From: Alnus glutinosa
Lineage: Eukaryota > Streptophyta > Magnoliopsida > Fagales > Betulaceae
Direction: 5' to 3'
Length of the DNA: 64,000 nt
NCBI RefSeq assembly: GCF_958979055.1
Contig: NC_084892.1
Span: 24,888,001 to 24,952,000 of the forward strand
The first letter of the stretch is position 1, and the number at the start of each line of letters is the position of its first letter. A model generated the notes under the pieces. It was not told where the DNA came from and did no database searches. It saw only the letters and a program-made list of their open reading frames with translations. Both the position numbers and the translations under genes were made by a program. Of this stretch, positions 32,963 through 44,348 are shown piece after piece.

Positions 32963-33239
32963 AGTGGGGACCAAATGCACACATGAGACAAAGGGAAAAA
33001 GACACGAGCGCACGGGATAAAGGCTGGATGAGGTGGGGGTATTTTGGGTAGGAGATATGTCTTAAACGGTCACGTGCAACGCAGTGACCGATTTTCCGTC
33101 CAAATAGACGAGCGAATGGACTGATTGTATTTTTTGCCACGCGTTGTCAAGTTCAGGGGGTCATATCTAAATTTTGGTACATTGGAGAGTATATTGTCAG
33201 ATCGTGGATAAATCAGGGGGGCAAAGTGTATTTTTTCCT

Positions 33240-33760
33240 AATAAAAATTATCTTCAATTTATTAGATTCCTAGTTATATTATTAGTTCTAGCCCTTTCTT
33301 CATACGTTCGATTGTAAGTCTTGACTAGCTAGGAATGTGAATCCTGATCCATTAAGATTGTAAGTCCTACTGTTTCTCTATTTATTAATCCTAGTTTACA
33401 AAGGTATATTTTATTGTCTGATCCCCCAAGAGAAAAATCCTTCTTCTCCCTTGAATTCGAACCCAAAAAAAAAAAAAAAACACGAATACAACTACTCACA
33501 TTAATATATGCAAGTTTAAGATTCGAAAAAAAAATGATTACTCAAATTAACATATGCAAATAAGATTAAGATCTAGGATACACCTAGAGTGGGAATTGAA
33601 AGGGAAAAGCTAAATAGAGCTGTCTCACATTTTCTTTTTCATTGGATCGGAATGATCAGAAATAACAAGCTATTTTTGTTACATGCTCACATCAATCACA
33701 TACAACAGAAATCAATATATACATTTAGCTACTCATTTTAAAGTCACTATTACTAATTTA
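33240..33760. other. Spacer between the Mutator element and the FHL gene
   Basis: AT-rich; includes an A run at 33465-33480. The last bases before 33761 are probably the FHL 3' untranslated region. No gene. Confidence 0.4.
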
Positions 33761-36322
33761 CTACAGCATAAGCTCGGAAAAGTACTGCTCGAATTCTTGA
33801 TCAATTGTTGGTTTCCTATTGTCTGATTGAGCATCTGCATACAAAATGATGAAATTATTTCGATCTCCACCCAGTAAATGATAACATAAAAATCTAACAA
33901 ATTACATATAAATAATAGAAAGAATGATTTACAGGAAGATTGAATGTTCTAAGCCCCTATGCACATGAACATCACAGATATATATATATTATGCTCCTAT
34001 TCTCACATATACATCTCCCATCCAATTCTAGATTACCTTGGTTTACACTCCATCTTCCGGATGAAAGAACAAACATATTTGGGTTAACCCCATTGGAGCA
34101 GGGAATATCTTCAAGTTCCTTATCTGTACACTGTTCAATGCGGTCGTTTCCGTATTCTGAGCAAGTGTAATCCACTTCGTTACAGAATTCTAGGAGCTGC
34201 TCCTCAAGATTCTTAAATGCTTGTAGTCCATCAAGATGGGGAGGAGGATGCTCACCAATCAGCGATGCCAGTTTGTCTTTGCGGGATCCAAAAGAGGAGT
34301 GGGCATGCTTAGAGCTACTGCTGTCACTATTAACAGATGAAGTGGAAGGCTTATCGAATAGAGATGTTTTTGGGTACTGTAGTGGGAGATTAGCTTCATA
34401 CGAAGACATCACAGAGTCAGAATCTCCACCAAAACTATTGCTATCTTTCATTGATTCAGTTTCTGACTCATGCTCCACCGTTGCTCCCTCTGTTTTTCCA
34501 GTTATTATGGGTGGAAATATGCTCTCCAGTTCAGGATTTCTTTCAAACACAGAGACATGTTCAGAAGCAAAGCTGCGATTCCAGCATTTGTGCTTTCGTA
34601 TAGGCAAATCCAATTGCCCTGCCTGCAATTTTCTTTTCTTGTTCAAGTCGGCAATGTTGTTGCCGAGCCCTTTATTGACATGGAAACTGAAGAGTAATAT
34701 GGAAATATTTAAGAAGCTCAAAACTACTACGGAAATGTATATAAGGAAATAAAAAATGACTGATAAAATATAAATATTGCAATATTTATGTCAAAAATTT
34801 TAAGGTAATGCACATAACATAACCACCTTTCATCTTCCTAGCTCAAAATGCAGAGAGAAATATGAAGCTCAAATTTTCTTAATTGTATTTATCCCCATCT
34901 TTGGTTTGGGAACTACACAAAAAAAGATGCTTGAAAAATCCAGTCGAAACAATCACCACGGTCCACATATGAACCACAAAACACTGGACTGGAATTAATT
35001 GTGATACTCCTTAATGTCAAGAGCCTTTAGTTTTAAGCACCAAGAAGCTCATTGGCAGAAAATCCGAGACAAGAACACAAATTTTAACAGTATTTAAACC
35101 GAAAAACAGAATAAAAAACATTATCCTCACTTCATATGGCAAAAAATCTCCCTGCCGCCTCCTCCCTCCCCGAATTTTCTTTGTCTATGTCTATTAGTAG
35201 TCAGTATAGCCCCGCTTAGTAATACAACCTAAACCAATTCCTTCTTCCGAAACTTTTAACCTAACATATCTTGTCCATAGTAACATGGTTTCTCAAGTAA
35301 ATTCTTCTATGATAGGTTATGCTTATACTCGCCAAAAAAGCAAACCAATATTAATCAACCCAGAAGCTACTAAATATGAGAGAATTTAAATCACAATGTA
35401 CATAAACGGCCTGGCAACCATAGGGCACATAAGCAATCAAAACTGCACCTTCTAATAATAGTTTTCCCAGGGGCAATGATTCCCAAGCACGAGCTCGCGG
35501 TTTTTTCTGTTTTGGCCTAAACATAAGATTGAATCTTGCTCCAAAACATCAAATTTTGGTGTTACCATTTAGGACCAGATATGCAGGGGTTGAGGCAGTT
35601 AGAAGAGACATGGCAATTGGCAAACCAGTAAAATATGTTACCTGGAAATTTCCCCCAAAAAATGCTAATTCCGTTTTCAGGGCTTCACTAGATTCTGTTT
35701 TCTCCTCAAGAGAAATGAAATGCTAAAAATCAGCACTTTCCCACAAAAGCCTTGCCATTTCCTTAAAATGTGTTTTCGTGGATACAATTTTCTTAAGAAA
35801 AGAACAAAGCATGCCCTATGTATATATCTAGCAGGCGAGTCATCATAAAAAGAACAACAACTAGTTGGGTCCTTCATCCTTGCTGGAACACCCTACAGAA
35901 GGAAAATATTAAACCCCATAAACTCTCTATCCTGGAACTAAGTTTAAGGAGTAATAGACAAGTAGCGGATCCAACAAAGAGATCCAATAATCTCTACCCA
36001 TAATTACTTCCTTAATCCAACTAGTTACTTCCTATTTGGTAAAAAGGTGTCCATTAAACACAACCAAGATAATTACAGACTCCAAATTTCGCAACTTTCG
36101 GCCGATTTTCAACAAAAGTAAACACATAAACAAGCTGGAACCGAATCAGAAAGCCTCATCAACTAAAAATATGAACTAACTTCAACTAAAAAAAAAAAAA
36201 AAAAGGCAAGAGCTTTCGATGATCAAAATTCAAAAGGCCATGAACAAAAAAAGGGGAAAAAAATTGAGAACCCGGAAACCTGACCTGTGAATCTCAGATG
36301 GGTTCTGGCTAGTTTCGTTCAT
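33761..36322 (-). CDS. FHY1/FHL-type phytochrome A nuclear import factor
   Basis: Three exons on the minus strand: 36322-36285 (MNETSQNPSEIH + split Ser), 34686-34037 and 33834-33761, giving 253 residues. FHY1/FHL proteins bind light-activated phytochrome A in the cytosol and carry it into the nucleus for far-red responses. The N-terminus has a basic nuclear localisation signal NKKRKLQ (28-34) followed by the family block LPIRKHKCW. A Ser-rich middle with acidic LEEQLLEF follows. The C-terminal phytochrome-A-binding region reads TDKELEDI, NGVNPNMFVLSSGRWSVNQ and, across the last splice, RKPTIDQEFEQYFSELML at the end, all hallmarks of the family. Intron 1 is about 1.6 kb, intron 2 about 200 bp; all sites are GT-AG. 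Length is above the 200 or so residues of the Arabidopsis proteins. A LINE relic lies about 460 bp upstream of the ATG. Confidence 0.88.
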
Positions 36323-36779
36323 CTCGACCCAGAAAAGGAGAGCCAATTAACGAGCTTCAGAGGAGTCAGTAAAACCCATGTAGAGCTTTCTCTTTGAGGA
36401 TATCCGAGAATAATAATATAATTTCACTCTCTCTATCATGATTTCATCTTCCTCTCTTTGTCGCTTTCGTTTTTTAACTTTGCTGTTGGATTGGAACTCT
36501 ATGCGGCTCTATAGCGCGTTAGGTTCACGATATTTGTTGTATAGAGGCATCTGGTATTTCAGTTGGCTGGTTGTGCAGTTGGCCGTTCAATTGAAGCGCG
36601 TTTCACTTATGTCTCGAGGGCGCGTGAATTCATGCTGACATGGATTGCACCATCTCTCTTCCACGTGATTTGGCGCCAGATTAGTTACTTTTGCGGGCCT
36701 CACTGTTGGAAGTTCTCACATGCTTTTCTAGTTTTCTTTATTCAAGACGATCAACTTTAGATCTTCAATTTGTTTGGAC
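36323..36779 (-). promoter_or_regulatory. FHL gene upstream region
   Basis: Intergenic stretch before the FHL start, bounded on the far side by the LINE relic. It contains a CT/GA-rich leader-like part (36425-36450) and a CACGTG-type word, CCACGTGAT, at 36661-36669, the core of a G-box. No certain TATA box was placed. Confidence 0.4.
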
Positions 36780-38396
36780 TCGATTGTTATTTGATAAATT
36801 TTGTCATAAATAGGATATGGTCTTCAAAAAATTTTGTTGGGGTTTTTTTGGGGATAAATCTCGTAACTTATCTTTTAAATTTTGAAGCTCTTCATGCTTA
36901 CCAAAAGATCAGGATGGTTTGGATTTTCGGCTTATGAAGAATATTAATTTATCTCTCGTCACGAAGCGGGGTTGGAAGCTTCTCTCTGATCATGACAGTC
37001 TTTGGGTTTCTCTTTTCAACAGAAAATATGTCAAGTATGGTAATCTTTTAACCTGTCCCCCGACATTTGGTTCTTTTATTTGGAATGATATTAAAGCTAT
37101 TGTTTTTCTCTTAACTTTTGGTGCTTGCTATATTCCTCATTTTTCCTGTCAGTTATTTGTTTGGTTTTCCCCATGGATCCCAACCTTATCCAATTTTAAG
37201 CCTATTGCTCATGACCCTTCTTTTCCTAATCATTACCCTTTGTCAGTTGCGAATCTCATTTGTCCTTTAACTCGTACTTGGAATATGCATATGCTTCATT
37301 TTCTGTTTAATCCAGCTACTGTCTTGGAAATTTTGAATATCAGAATTCGTGACAACATAGATTCTCTTCTTTGGACTCCTTCTTCATCGAGTGTTTTCAC
37401 TACGAAATCTGCTCATCACCTTCTCACCTCAGATTGTCATTCGACCTTTTCCCCTCTCCCTCCTGCTACCTGGAAAGCGCTTTGGAAACTTAAACTGAAT
37501 CATAGACTGTTGTTACATTTATTTTTTACATGTCCAATTGCTCGGGTGATTTGGAGGAATTTTTTTGGCCTTTGGATAGCCTTGCTCTTCGTATTGATTC
37601 TTTGTCTGATTGGTTGTCTATAATTCTGCATCCGGAAACTATTGGGATTCCTATTTCAGATTCACATCTGTTTCAGACTTTTTGCTTCTATTGCTTGTGA
37701 TCAAATTTGGTTTGCCAGAAATAAAGCTATTCATGAGGATTTAATTCCAAATGCTTTAGATATCTCTGCTAGTATTAACAGGATTGCCAAGAACCATCAT
37801 TCATCTTGGAACAATAAGCTTGTTCCTCATCAAGCTGTTTGGACAAATTCTGCCTTTTTACAAGATTAATTATGATACAGCTATTCGCCCTTCTTTCTTG
37901 GCTCAAGCTGTGGTATGTAATGATTCTACAGGTTCTATTATTCAGTGCTCTACTATTATTAGTCCGCCATGTTAAGCTATTATGGGTGAGGCTACTGCAG
38001 CTTTATTGGCAGCTCGTTTGGTTCTATCTTTGAATCTGTCTTCAGTTATTTTAGAAGGTGATTCTCTGATTGTGACCTTAGCTCTTAATCATCCTAATAT
38101 CACACAAGATTGGAGAATTTCGTCTACTGTCTCCAATATTCTATCTACCATTCCCCCTATTACTAGCTGGTCAGCTAGTCATGTCAATCGAGGTACAAAC
38201 TTCTATGTCCACAATGTAGCAAATTGGGCCGCAACTAAATTCTCATCTAGCTGCATTATCACTTTCTCTTTTAGCTCTAGTTCCTTTCCTCCCTGTTTTA
38301 GAAATCAAATTTCTTCTTCTTTTTTGGTTCCTTAAATTTTGTCTTTCCCTCTGTAGTACTTAAAATAAATAAATAAATAAATAAAAATAAAAAATT
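36780..38396 (+). mobile_element. 5'-truncated LINE (L1-type) relic with RNase H end
   Basis: Starts with the end of a reverse transcriptase (FKKFCWGF, then LPKDQDGLDFRLMKNINLSL at about 36900-36960), continues with the zinc-binding region after RT (FTTKSAHHLLTSDC, ATWKALWKLKLNHR about 37470), FARNKAIHEDLIPNALDI type sequence (about 37720) and an RNase H domain (GEATAALLAARLVLSL, LEGDSLIVTLALNH at about 38060, VNRGTNFYVHNVANWAA at about 38190). Several frameshifts and stops separate these. It ends in a TAAA-rich tail (about 38367-38396), the normal LINE 3' end. No target duplication was identified. The 5' part is missing, as is usual for LINE insertions. Confidence 0.85.
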
Positions 38397-39266
38397 GGAG
38401 TTATTTTTCCCTTCAATGAAATAAATACTTGTGATTCAACCCTAACAAATATTAGGATGGCAGAGAATCAAAAGAATATTGAAAAATATTAAGTGAGGGG
38501 ATTGTCAGACTCCCTCTCAATGTGTTTTCTAGTGCTCTTAGCATTCTCGATCATCAGCTACCTAATCATTTTTCTTAGATATAGAAAATAAAATTACTTT
38601 TTGTTTCCCTAAACAAATACACTCCATAATAGCTTACCTTTATCTTCCCCTATAACATTAAAATATTATTTTTAATTTTTTCTTTTGTTTTTTTATTCAT
38701 TTATTTTCTTCTCTCTCTCGTTGTCTCCATCCCACGCAAGATGAAGAAAGGCCGCATCCCTTCCGTTTCTTCCTTCTAAACATCACAGAGAGAAAGAGAT
38801 CAGAGAGCTTGAGAAAGAGGAAGATGCTGAGACAGAGAGAGAGACGATCGATAGAGAGAGCTCGGGAGAGTCTGAGGGAGAAAGAGAGATGCAGAGAATC
38901 GACAGAGAGAGGGAGAGGACGCCGGTGGGTTGACCGACAGTCCGACGCTGTGGGTGTTGGTGAAAGAGATCCTAGGCCGAAAGCCATTTCTCGATAGTTT
39001 AGTGAGCCCCTTAATCAGAGAGCTTGAACACGTTTTTTGAGATCAGGGAGATTGCCCTGGATCTAAGCCACCTTCGACGGCTTCTAAGCCCTAGGTCTCC
39101 TTTGATGAGGTAATCTCTAGATTTATTGGGTTGATTTCATGAGTATTCGGCGACTAGGAAAATTAGTTGGCCGAATGGCCAAAGATTGAAAGTTGAGGCT
39201 AGCAATGAAAGTTGCAAATTTATTTGGTGATTTCGGATTGATGGTCGACTGGTAGAAAGAAAGTAG
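38397..39266. other. Intergenic DNA with a GA-rich block
   Basis: 38785-38915 is a GA-rich stretch (GAGAGAGA, GACAGAGAGAGAG), giving a low-complexity open frame rich in Arg and Glu. 39000-39260 has moderate GC content but no recognised exon. Possibly a decayed 5' leader of an unknown gene. Confidence 0.35.
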
Positions 39267-41128
39267 GGCACTAGTAGCAGATGCCCTATAAGTGGTTCCC
39301 TTCCCTAAAATAGGAAAAATTTAAAAAAAGTTAAAAAAGAACAAGCCACAGCAGTTGCCCTATTTTACATCTCCATCCTTAGGTAGCTACAGTATTACCC
39401 AATATAGCATTGTTGCTACCCAATCAAATATTTTAATAAAAAAAACACATTCTCTCTCATGACTCTCTTTCCTTCACTACAACACTCGCCGCCCACATCT
39501 TTGCTATCACGCATCCACCTGTTTGTTCCCCAAACCCATACCCAGCAATGAATGTTTCCCTTGCTTGTTTGTCAACAAGATGCGCATGTCCACTCTCACG
39601 GCCACCCGCCACTTCACCGATTCATGTTTCCTCCGCTTCATTGCCTGCCGATACAACCCTTTCTAGCACAGCCAAGAAAAAAGCAGACAAGAATTGTTGG
39701 AGGGAGTGCTTAGACACAAGCTAGATCGAGGGAAATGCCATCGTCCTCAATAAACCTGGAATGACGGAGGAAGAATTGGAGAATGAGAGAGCTGCAGTTC
39801 ACTTGAAAAACCTGGAGAAACAGAGGGGTCACGAGAGAGAGAATAAAAGAAATGAACAAAAAAATAAAAGAAAAAATTAAAAAAAATATTTTAATGATAT
39901 AGGGAAATATTAAGGAAGTTTATTGTGGGGGGTATTTTTATAGTGGGGGGAAAAAAAAAGTGGGTTGATTCCCTAAATTTTTCTTAAATTAAAAAAAATG
40001 ATTGGGAATCTGTTGTTGCTGCTCTTAGAGGTGTTGTTGACGGACTAGGATCCTCTCCAGTTGAGAGGAACTGGAGAAGAGTCAATCAGTTATAACCAAA
40101 TGTATTTTTGTAATTTCACATCAGGCTCCTCTCTAGTTGATTTTCAACTGGAGAGGATCTTGTTGCGTTGTTGATTGGCATGTGTTTCTTCGGTGGTTGC
40201 AGATGATGGAATGTTGCAGCCTTGCAGGGAGGTGAGAATGGTAAAAGGAAGAGGGAGATGGGAGTTCTGAGAAAGGAAGAAGAAAGGGATTGGGATTTGG
40301 GAGATGTGAGAGGATAAAGGAGAGAGAGTGTGAGCGTTATTTAGGATTATAATAATCTATGAGAATGTTATAGTGCTACCCAATGCATTGGGTAGCACTG
40401 TAGCATTCCTAATGTATAGGGAAGTTGTTGTATGTGAGTTTTTGTAATTTTTTTGATATTTTTCCTAAATTTAGGGAACAGAACCCCTTAGAGCATTCTT
40501 AGTAGCCTCATCAAATTTTATTCACCAAAGTAGTTAAAAACCACTTTTCTCTATTTTGGTGAGCAATTTTTTTAAAATTCTCTCAGCAGCTTCACCATTT
40601 TAACTATTCAATATCACTATAATATTTTTTCAAATTTCTTTATTCTTTCTTTATTGAATCTTTTTATACAACAAGCTACCATACACCTTCATTTTAAGAT
40701 TAGATCATTGTTAAGAAATTCGCAGAAGTTTTCATTTGCTTCTCAACCAAATTCAAGAAAGAAATAAAGAAAAGATAAATGAAAGAACCACAACGTTTAT
40801 GTCAGGGACAAAAAAACCTTCATGTCTATGAAATAAGGATATCATCGTGTAAGAGAAATAGGAGATGAGAGAAGAAAATTAGAGAAAAAAAGGAAAAAAA
40901 TGTGTTGATCATGTGAGAAAGAAATGAGAAACAAAATTGATGAGAGAGTTGGTGACTGGTTATTACTCATCAAAATTGGTGAGTATTTTCACTCACCAAA
41001 ACTTTTTGGTTAAAGTGGTGAAGCTGCTGAGAATGGTTTTTTAGTGTTTTCATAAAATTAGCTCACAAAAATAACTATTTTGGTGAGGCTACTAGGAATG
41101 CTCTTATAGGGTGGCTGCTGTGAATGCT
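39267..41128. mobile_element. TIR element (outer), interrupted by another MITE
   Basis: Left end GGCACTAGTAGCAGATGCCC and right end, read inverted, AGCATTCACAGCAGCCACCC; both continue with TATAAG(T/G)GGTTC and TTCCCTAAA. The right arm is split by the inner MITE at 40491-41103. Both flanks read TAG (39264-39266 and 41129-41131), a possible 3-bp duplication. Without the insertion the element would be about 1.25 kb. CTACCCAATATAGCA / CTACCCAATGCATTG words further in also pair. No coding region. Confidence 0.7.
40491..41103. mobile_element. Inner MITE, PIF/Harbinger (Tourist-like)
   Basis: TIR GAGCATTCTTAGTAGCCTCA and, inverted, GAGCATTCCTAGTAGCCTCA; flanked on both sides by TTA (40488-40490 and 41104-41106), the usual 3-bp PIF/Harbinger duplication. 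613 bp, arms pair over more than 100 bp (CTCAGCAGCTTCACCA on both arms). No open frame. Confidence 0.85.
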
Positions 41129-41131
41129 TAG

Positions 41132-42069
41132 AGTGTAGTTTTTTTTTATGGGCATTACTCTAATACTTTTATAGTGCACTCCACCACTAAGAGGAAGCAA
41201 ACACTGAAAAATCACATGGAACAACACTGTAATAATTCGATCGCAATCCAAGTGAGATATCTTCTTATTTTGCTGTGCATTTTAATTTTCTAACATTAGT
41301 ATTAGACCTAATATTGTTGTTTTTGGCAGTATTCCGCTCACACCACTGTGCTCCATTGTGTGCACCACCATGGGGCGTTGCACAATGTTGGCGCGCACCA
41401 CCACACCACGCGCGTAACATGGCCTTGTGTGTATTCTATGTCGCACCCTTCATGGCTGGGCTTCCCTTTACTCAAAGTGCCACATTGCCACGTATGTCGT
41501 CATCACAGACGACGCAACTTGGTGCGATGGTATCTATGGCTATCACGGTAAAACAAAAGTTGTAAGGCTTTTGTGGCAGTGAATCGCACGGGCTTCGTGT
41601 GTCGTCACAGATCTATGACGCCGCACCAAGCAACATCGTGCAGTGGCTTATGCTGTTACACTGAAGTAACTGAGATGCGGTAGAGAGAGAGAAGACCGCC
41701 ACACAAAGAATTGCGTTGTGGCTAATTCAAATCTTGTTAGATTAATGATGGATCTCGTTTCTACCAAGAAAGAGCATCTCCACGTGACAATGTCAAGCAG
41801 AGTGGTAGGCGGAGATTGACGGCCAATATCAAGTTTGTTACGTCCAAATAAGAATTGTACGTTTGATGCCCTAAGTACGACCTTGTGCCGTAGGTTGATT
41901 GGTGCCATACACTTGACAAGCCTAGGTTGAACAAAGATTGTACATTTTATGCCCCAAGTCAAGCGGGGTCTTACGTTCGATATGCCCATGTCAAACGAGG
42001 TTATACATTTGGCACTAATCTTAAGAAGAGGGCTAGTCTTGTGGGCTATATGGGTTTGTCTGTCATTTT
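41132..42069. other. Intergenic DNA, GC-mixed, no recognised gene
   Basis: A plus open frame at 41275-41565 (96 codons) is His/Ala-rich with no family match. 41840-42010 has degenerate internal repeats of TTGTACGTTTGATGCCCTAA / TTGTACATTTTATGCCCCAA. Nothing firmer. Confidence 0.4.
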
Positions 42070-42295
42070 TCAAATGGGCAACGGTATGTTAGGTGTTGAA
42101 TTTTTAAAATTAAAATTGAATTTTTATTCTGTTTACGAATTTTGAAGTTTGACATTTTAGAAAAAGTTGAATAAAATATGATTTGTTTAGAAAAAATTGA
42201 ATAAAATATAATTTGTTTTTGAAAAAATTGAATAAAATATGATTTATATTTAAAAAAAGTAGAATTAAAATCATATTTTGTTTTCACACCGCAAC
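42070..42295. repeat. Dispersed AT-rich repeat, copy 1
   Basis: GTTGAATAAAATATGATTTG recurs four times with slight changes, preceded by AATTTTTAAAATTAAAATTG. A second copy of the same array is at 48270-48475. Confidence 0.65.
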
Positions 42296-42869
42296 AAAGA
42301 CAATTCAACGAAGAAGATGTAAGTTGTTTTTCACCAACTTTTTTTTTATTTAATTATTATTTCTAGATAATATAGCACCAAACTAACATGGCACTAACAC
42401 CGAACTCCTGACCTGTCAAATGTGACACACGTGACTGACGACAAAATGCTAATTTTGACAGGAAGACAGTAAAGTAACGTAGAGATCAATTTGAAACCTA
42501 AACAAAACCTAAAAACCTGATTGCCAAAATTAAACCTAATGACCAAGTTAAAATCAAATAAAAACATAATGACTGACATGTAAAAAAAAAAAAAAAAATC
42601 AATTAAAAACACAAGGACTAAATATGAGTTTTTCCTAAAATTTAACATCCGAAAGTCCAAACTCGAGACATTCTTATACAACTCTAAAGCAGCTAATACA
42701 CCAAATTTCTTATTCATTTAAAGGGATTATTATACCATTTTTAATATATATAATCGATTGAAAGAAAAAAAAAAAAACAAAAAAAAAAAACAAAAACCGT
42801 AACGCAAGCCCACTCTTACATTTTCACGTAATCAATTTCCCTAAATTAAAATTTCGCCATATATTAGAA
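42296..42869. other. Spacer before the tRNA-like gene
   Basis: AT-rich with A runs at about 42580-42598 and 42765-42790. No gene seen. Confidence 0.45.
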
Positions 42870-42949
42870 GGATCCAGGTGGAATCGAACCACCAACCTCC
42901 CAAACCTCAGAGAGTTTGAGTGCTCTCACCATTTTGAGCTTATGGATCC
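42870..42949 (-). tRNA. tRNA-like gene with enlarged loops (anticodon uncertain)
   Basis: The 80-nt minus-strand sequence starts GGATCCA and ends TGGATCC, a perfect 7-bp acceptor stem. It has a GCTC/GAGC D stem, a CAAAC/GTTTG anticodon stem and a T arm GGTGG-TTCGATT-CCACC. The internal B box GGTTCGATTCC is perfect; the A box is weaker. The D loop has 10 bases, the anticodon loop has 8 instead of 7, and the variable loop has 7. The loop TCTCTGAG allows CTG (Gln) as anticodon if one base is bulged. TTTT follows about 15 bases downstream, a Pol III terminator. It could be an unusual tRNA, a damaged copy, or a tRNA-derived sequence. Confidence 0.5.
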
Positions 42950-43379
42950 ACATCAGCTTCGAAAGCTTAATTATCTTTTATAACCAGCATTTAATATTTC
43001 GGAATATTTCCCCTACAACATCGCCCCGAAAACCAAAAATATTTCTAACCAGCATTTAATTATATTTTTCTTTTTTCTGAAACTGGTTAAAACAATTGTT
43101 AATAACGTTAGAAAGGCTCACACATGTTTTTGTACGATCGAAAATATTAACAAATTGGTTTGTAATAAAATGGCATGCCCCTTAACATGTTTTTTAAAAA
43201 GTATAATTTCTCCTATGCTTTTCTAATAAAATTAACAAAAAAAAAAAAAAAAGACATGTACCTTTCACATGCTTTAGGAACACGACACTTTATTAGACTG
43301 ACTTGTAAGAATTAATTTCCTACAAACTAATTTGTAGGTAATTTCTGTCGGTTTTGACTGTCCTGTTTGGGTAACTGAA
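42950..43379. other. AT-rich spacer
   Basis: No gene seen. Contains an A run at 43240-43254 and paired AATTTGTAGGTAATT-type words. Confidence 0.45.
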
Positions 43380-44284
43380 GTGCCTAGAGCTCAAAAAACA
43401 ATGTATCCCATGACACCATCCATAGCCCCACAATATAGTTCCCCATGTTAACTACAATAACAAACACAGTTTGACTAAAATAATTACAAGATGTAAGCCA
43501 GTAAAAAGTAAAACATCAAAAGTCTAAAACAGAACATATGATATGATCCTCGCGGATCTCCTGAAAAGCCAAGCCAAACAGAATTTACACGCGTATAACA
43601 GTTAAAAAAGTTTGGAACCAAGAACCAAATAATATAGCATTGAAACTACAAATGGGGATGACCATACCATGAATTGCGTTTTCCCTTTACCGGTCTTCAA
43701 TCTTTCATCATCCTAGCAAGATGAATAGCCAAGAAAACACATTCACATAAAGCCCACTTCAGCAAAAACTCAATTCCAAGCATGTGTCCAAAGATCCACT
43801 AGCATGAAGAGTCTCTTCAGCCAAAAACAACATTCAAGTGTTGTGCCACAAAGAGACGATGTCTTAAAGGAGTGGATAAAATATAACTTTTTGTGAAAAA
43901 ACCTAATTCAACACTACTGACATCTACAGCAACAACATAATCTCAACTTACGTCTAATTATCTTTGAGGAAGGATAAAACGTCAACTATCAAAACAAAGT
44001 TCGGTGGTCATTATTAAGGCAGCCATACAAAATTAACAATGATAAAAATCTCAAATATGGGGAAGCTAGAAGAAATAAACTTGAGCAAAATTTGGTACGC
44101 TAGAATGGTGATTTCCTAGGAATAAGAATGGGTACTACTAGAAATACAAGCTGCTGTAATAGAATGACAATTTAGTTTAGTGATAACACAAAAAAGACAA
44201 AATTTCCTAAAATACATTAGTTCTTGGGTCCATCATTTCACCCAAAGAAAGGGCACCCAAAAATTAAAATATTAAAAACTAAAT

Positions 44285-44285
<1 letters not shown>

Positions 44286-44344
<59 letters not shown>
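44286..44344. repeat. (GA)n microsatellite
   Basis: About 29 GA units. It makes an Arg-Glu repeat in the overlapping open frame, which is not a real protein. Confidence 0.9.

Positions 44345-44348
<4 letters not shown>

Larger units (their letters stand above)
25446..33239. mobile_element. Large Mutator-like element (7.8 kb) with transposase and GRF gene
   Basis: Left TIR 25446-25724 and right TIR 32963-33239 are inverted copies of about 280 bp with few differences; outer ends read AGGAAAAAGACACTTTGCC. The TIRs are related to those of the 2.66-kb element at 1947-4606. The interior carries a MURA-type transposase gene (minus, from the right TIR) and a GRF zinc-finger gene (plus, from the left TIR), with tandem repeats between their 3' ends. 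The left flank is an (AAT)n microsatellite, so a 9-bp target duplication cannot be read with confidence. Both genes carry stop codons; the element is decayed. Confidence 0.9.

Noticed and set aside
38697..38997. Arg/Glu-rich and Ser/Leu-rich frames on both strands
   Set aside because: Produced by a GA-rich low-complexity stretch.
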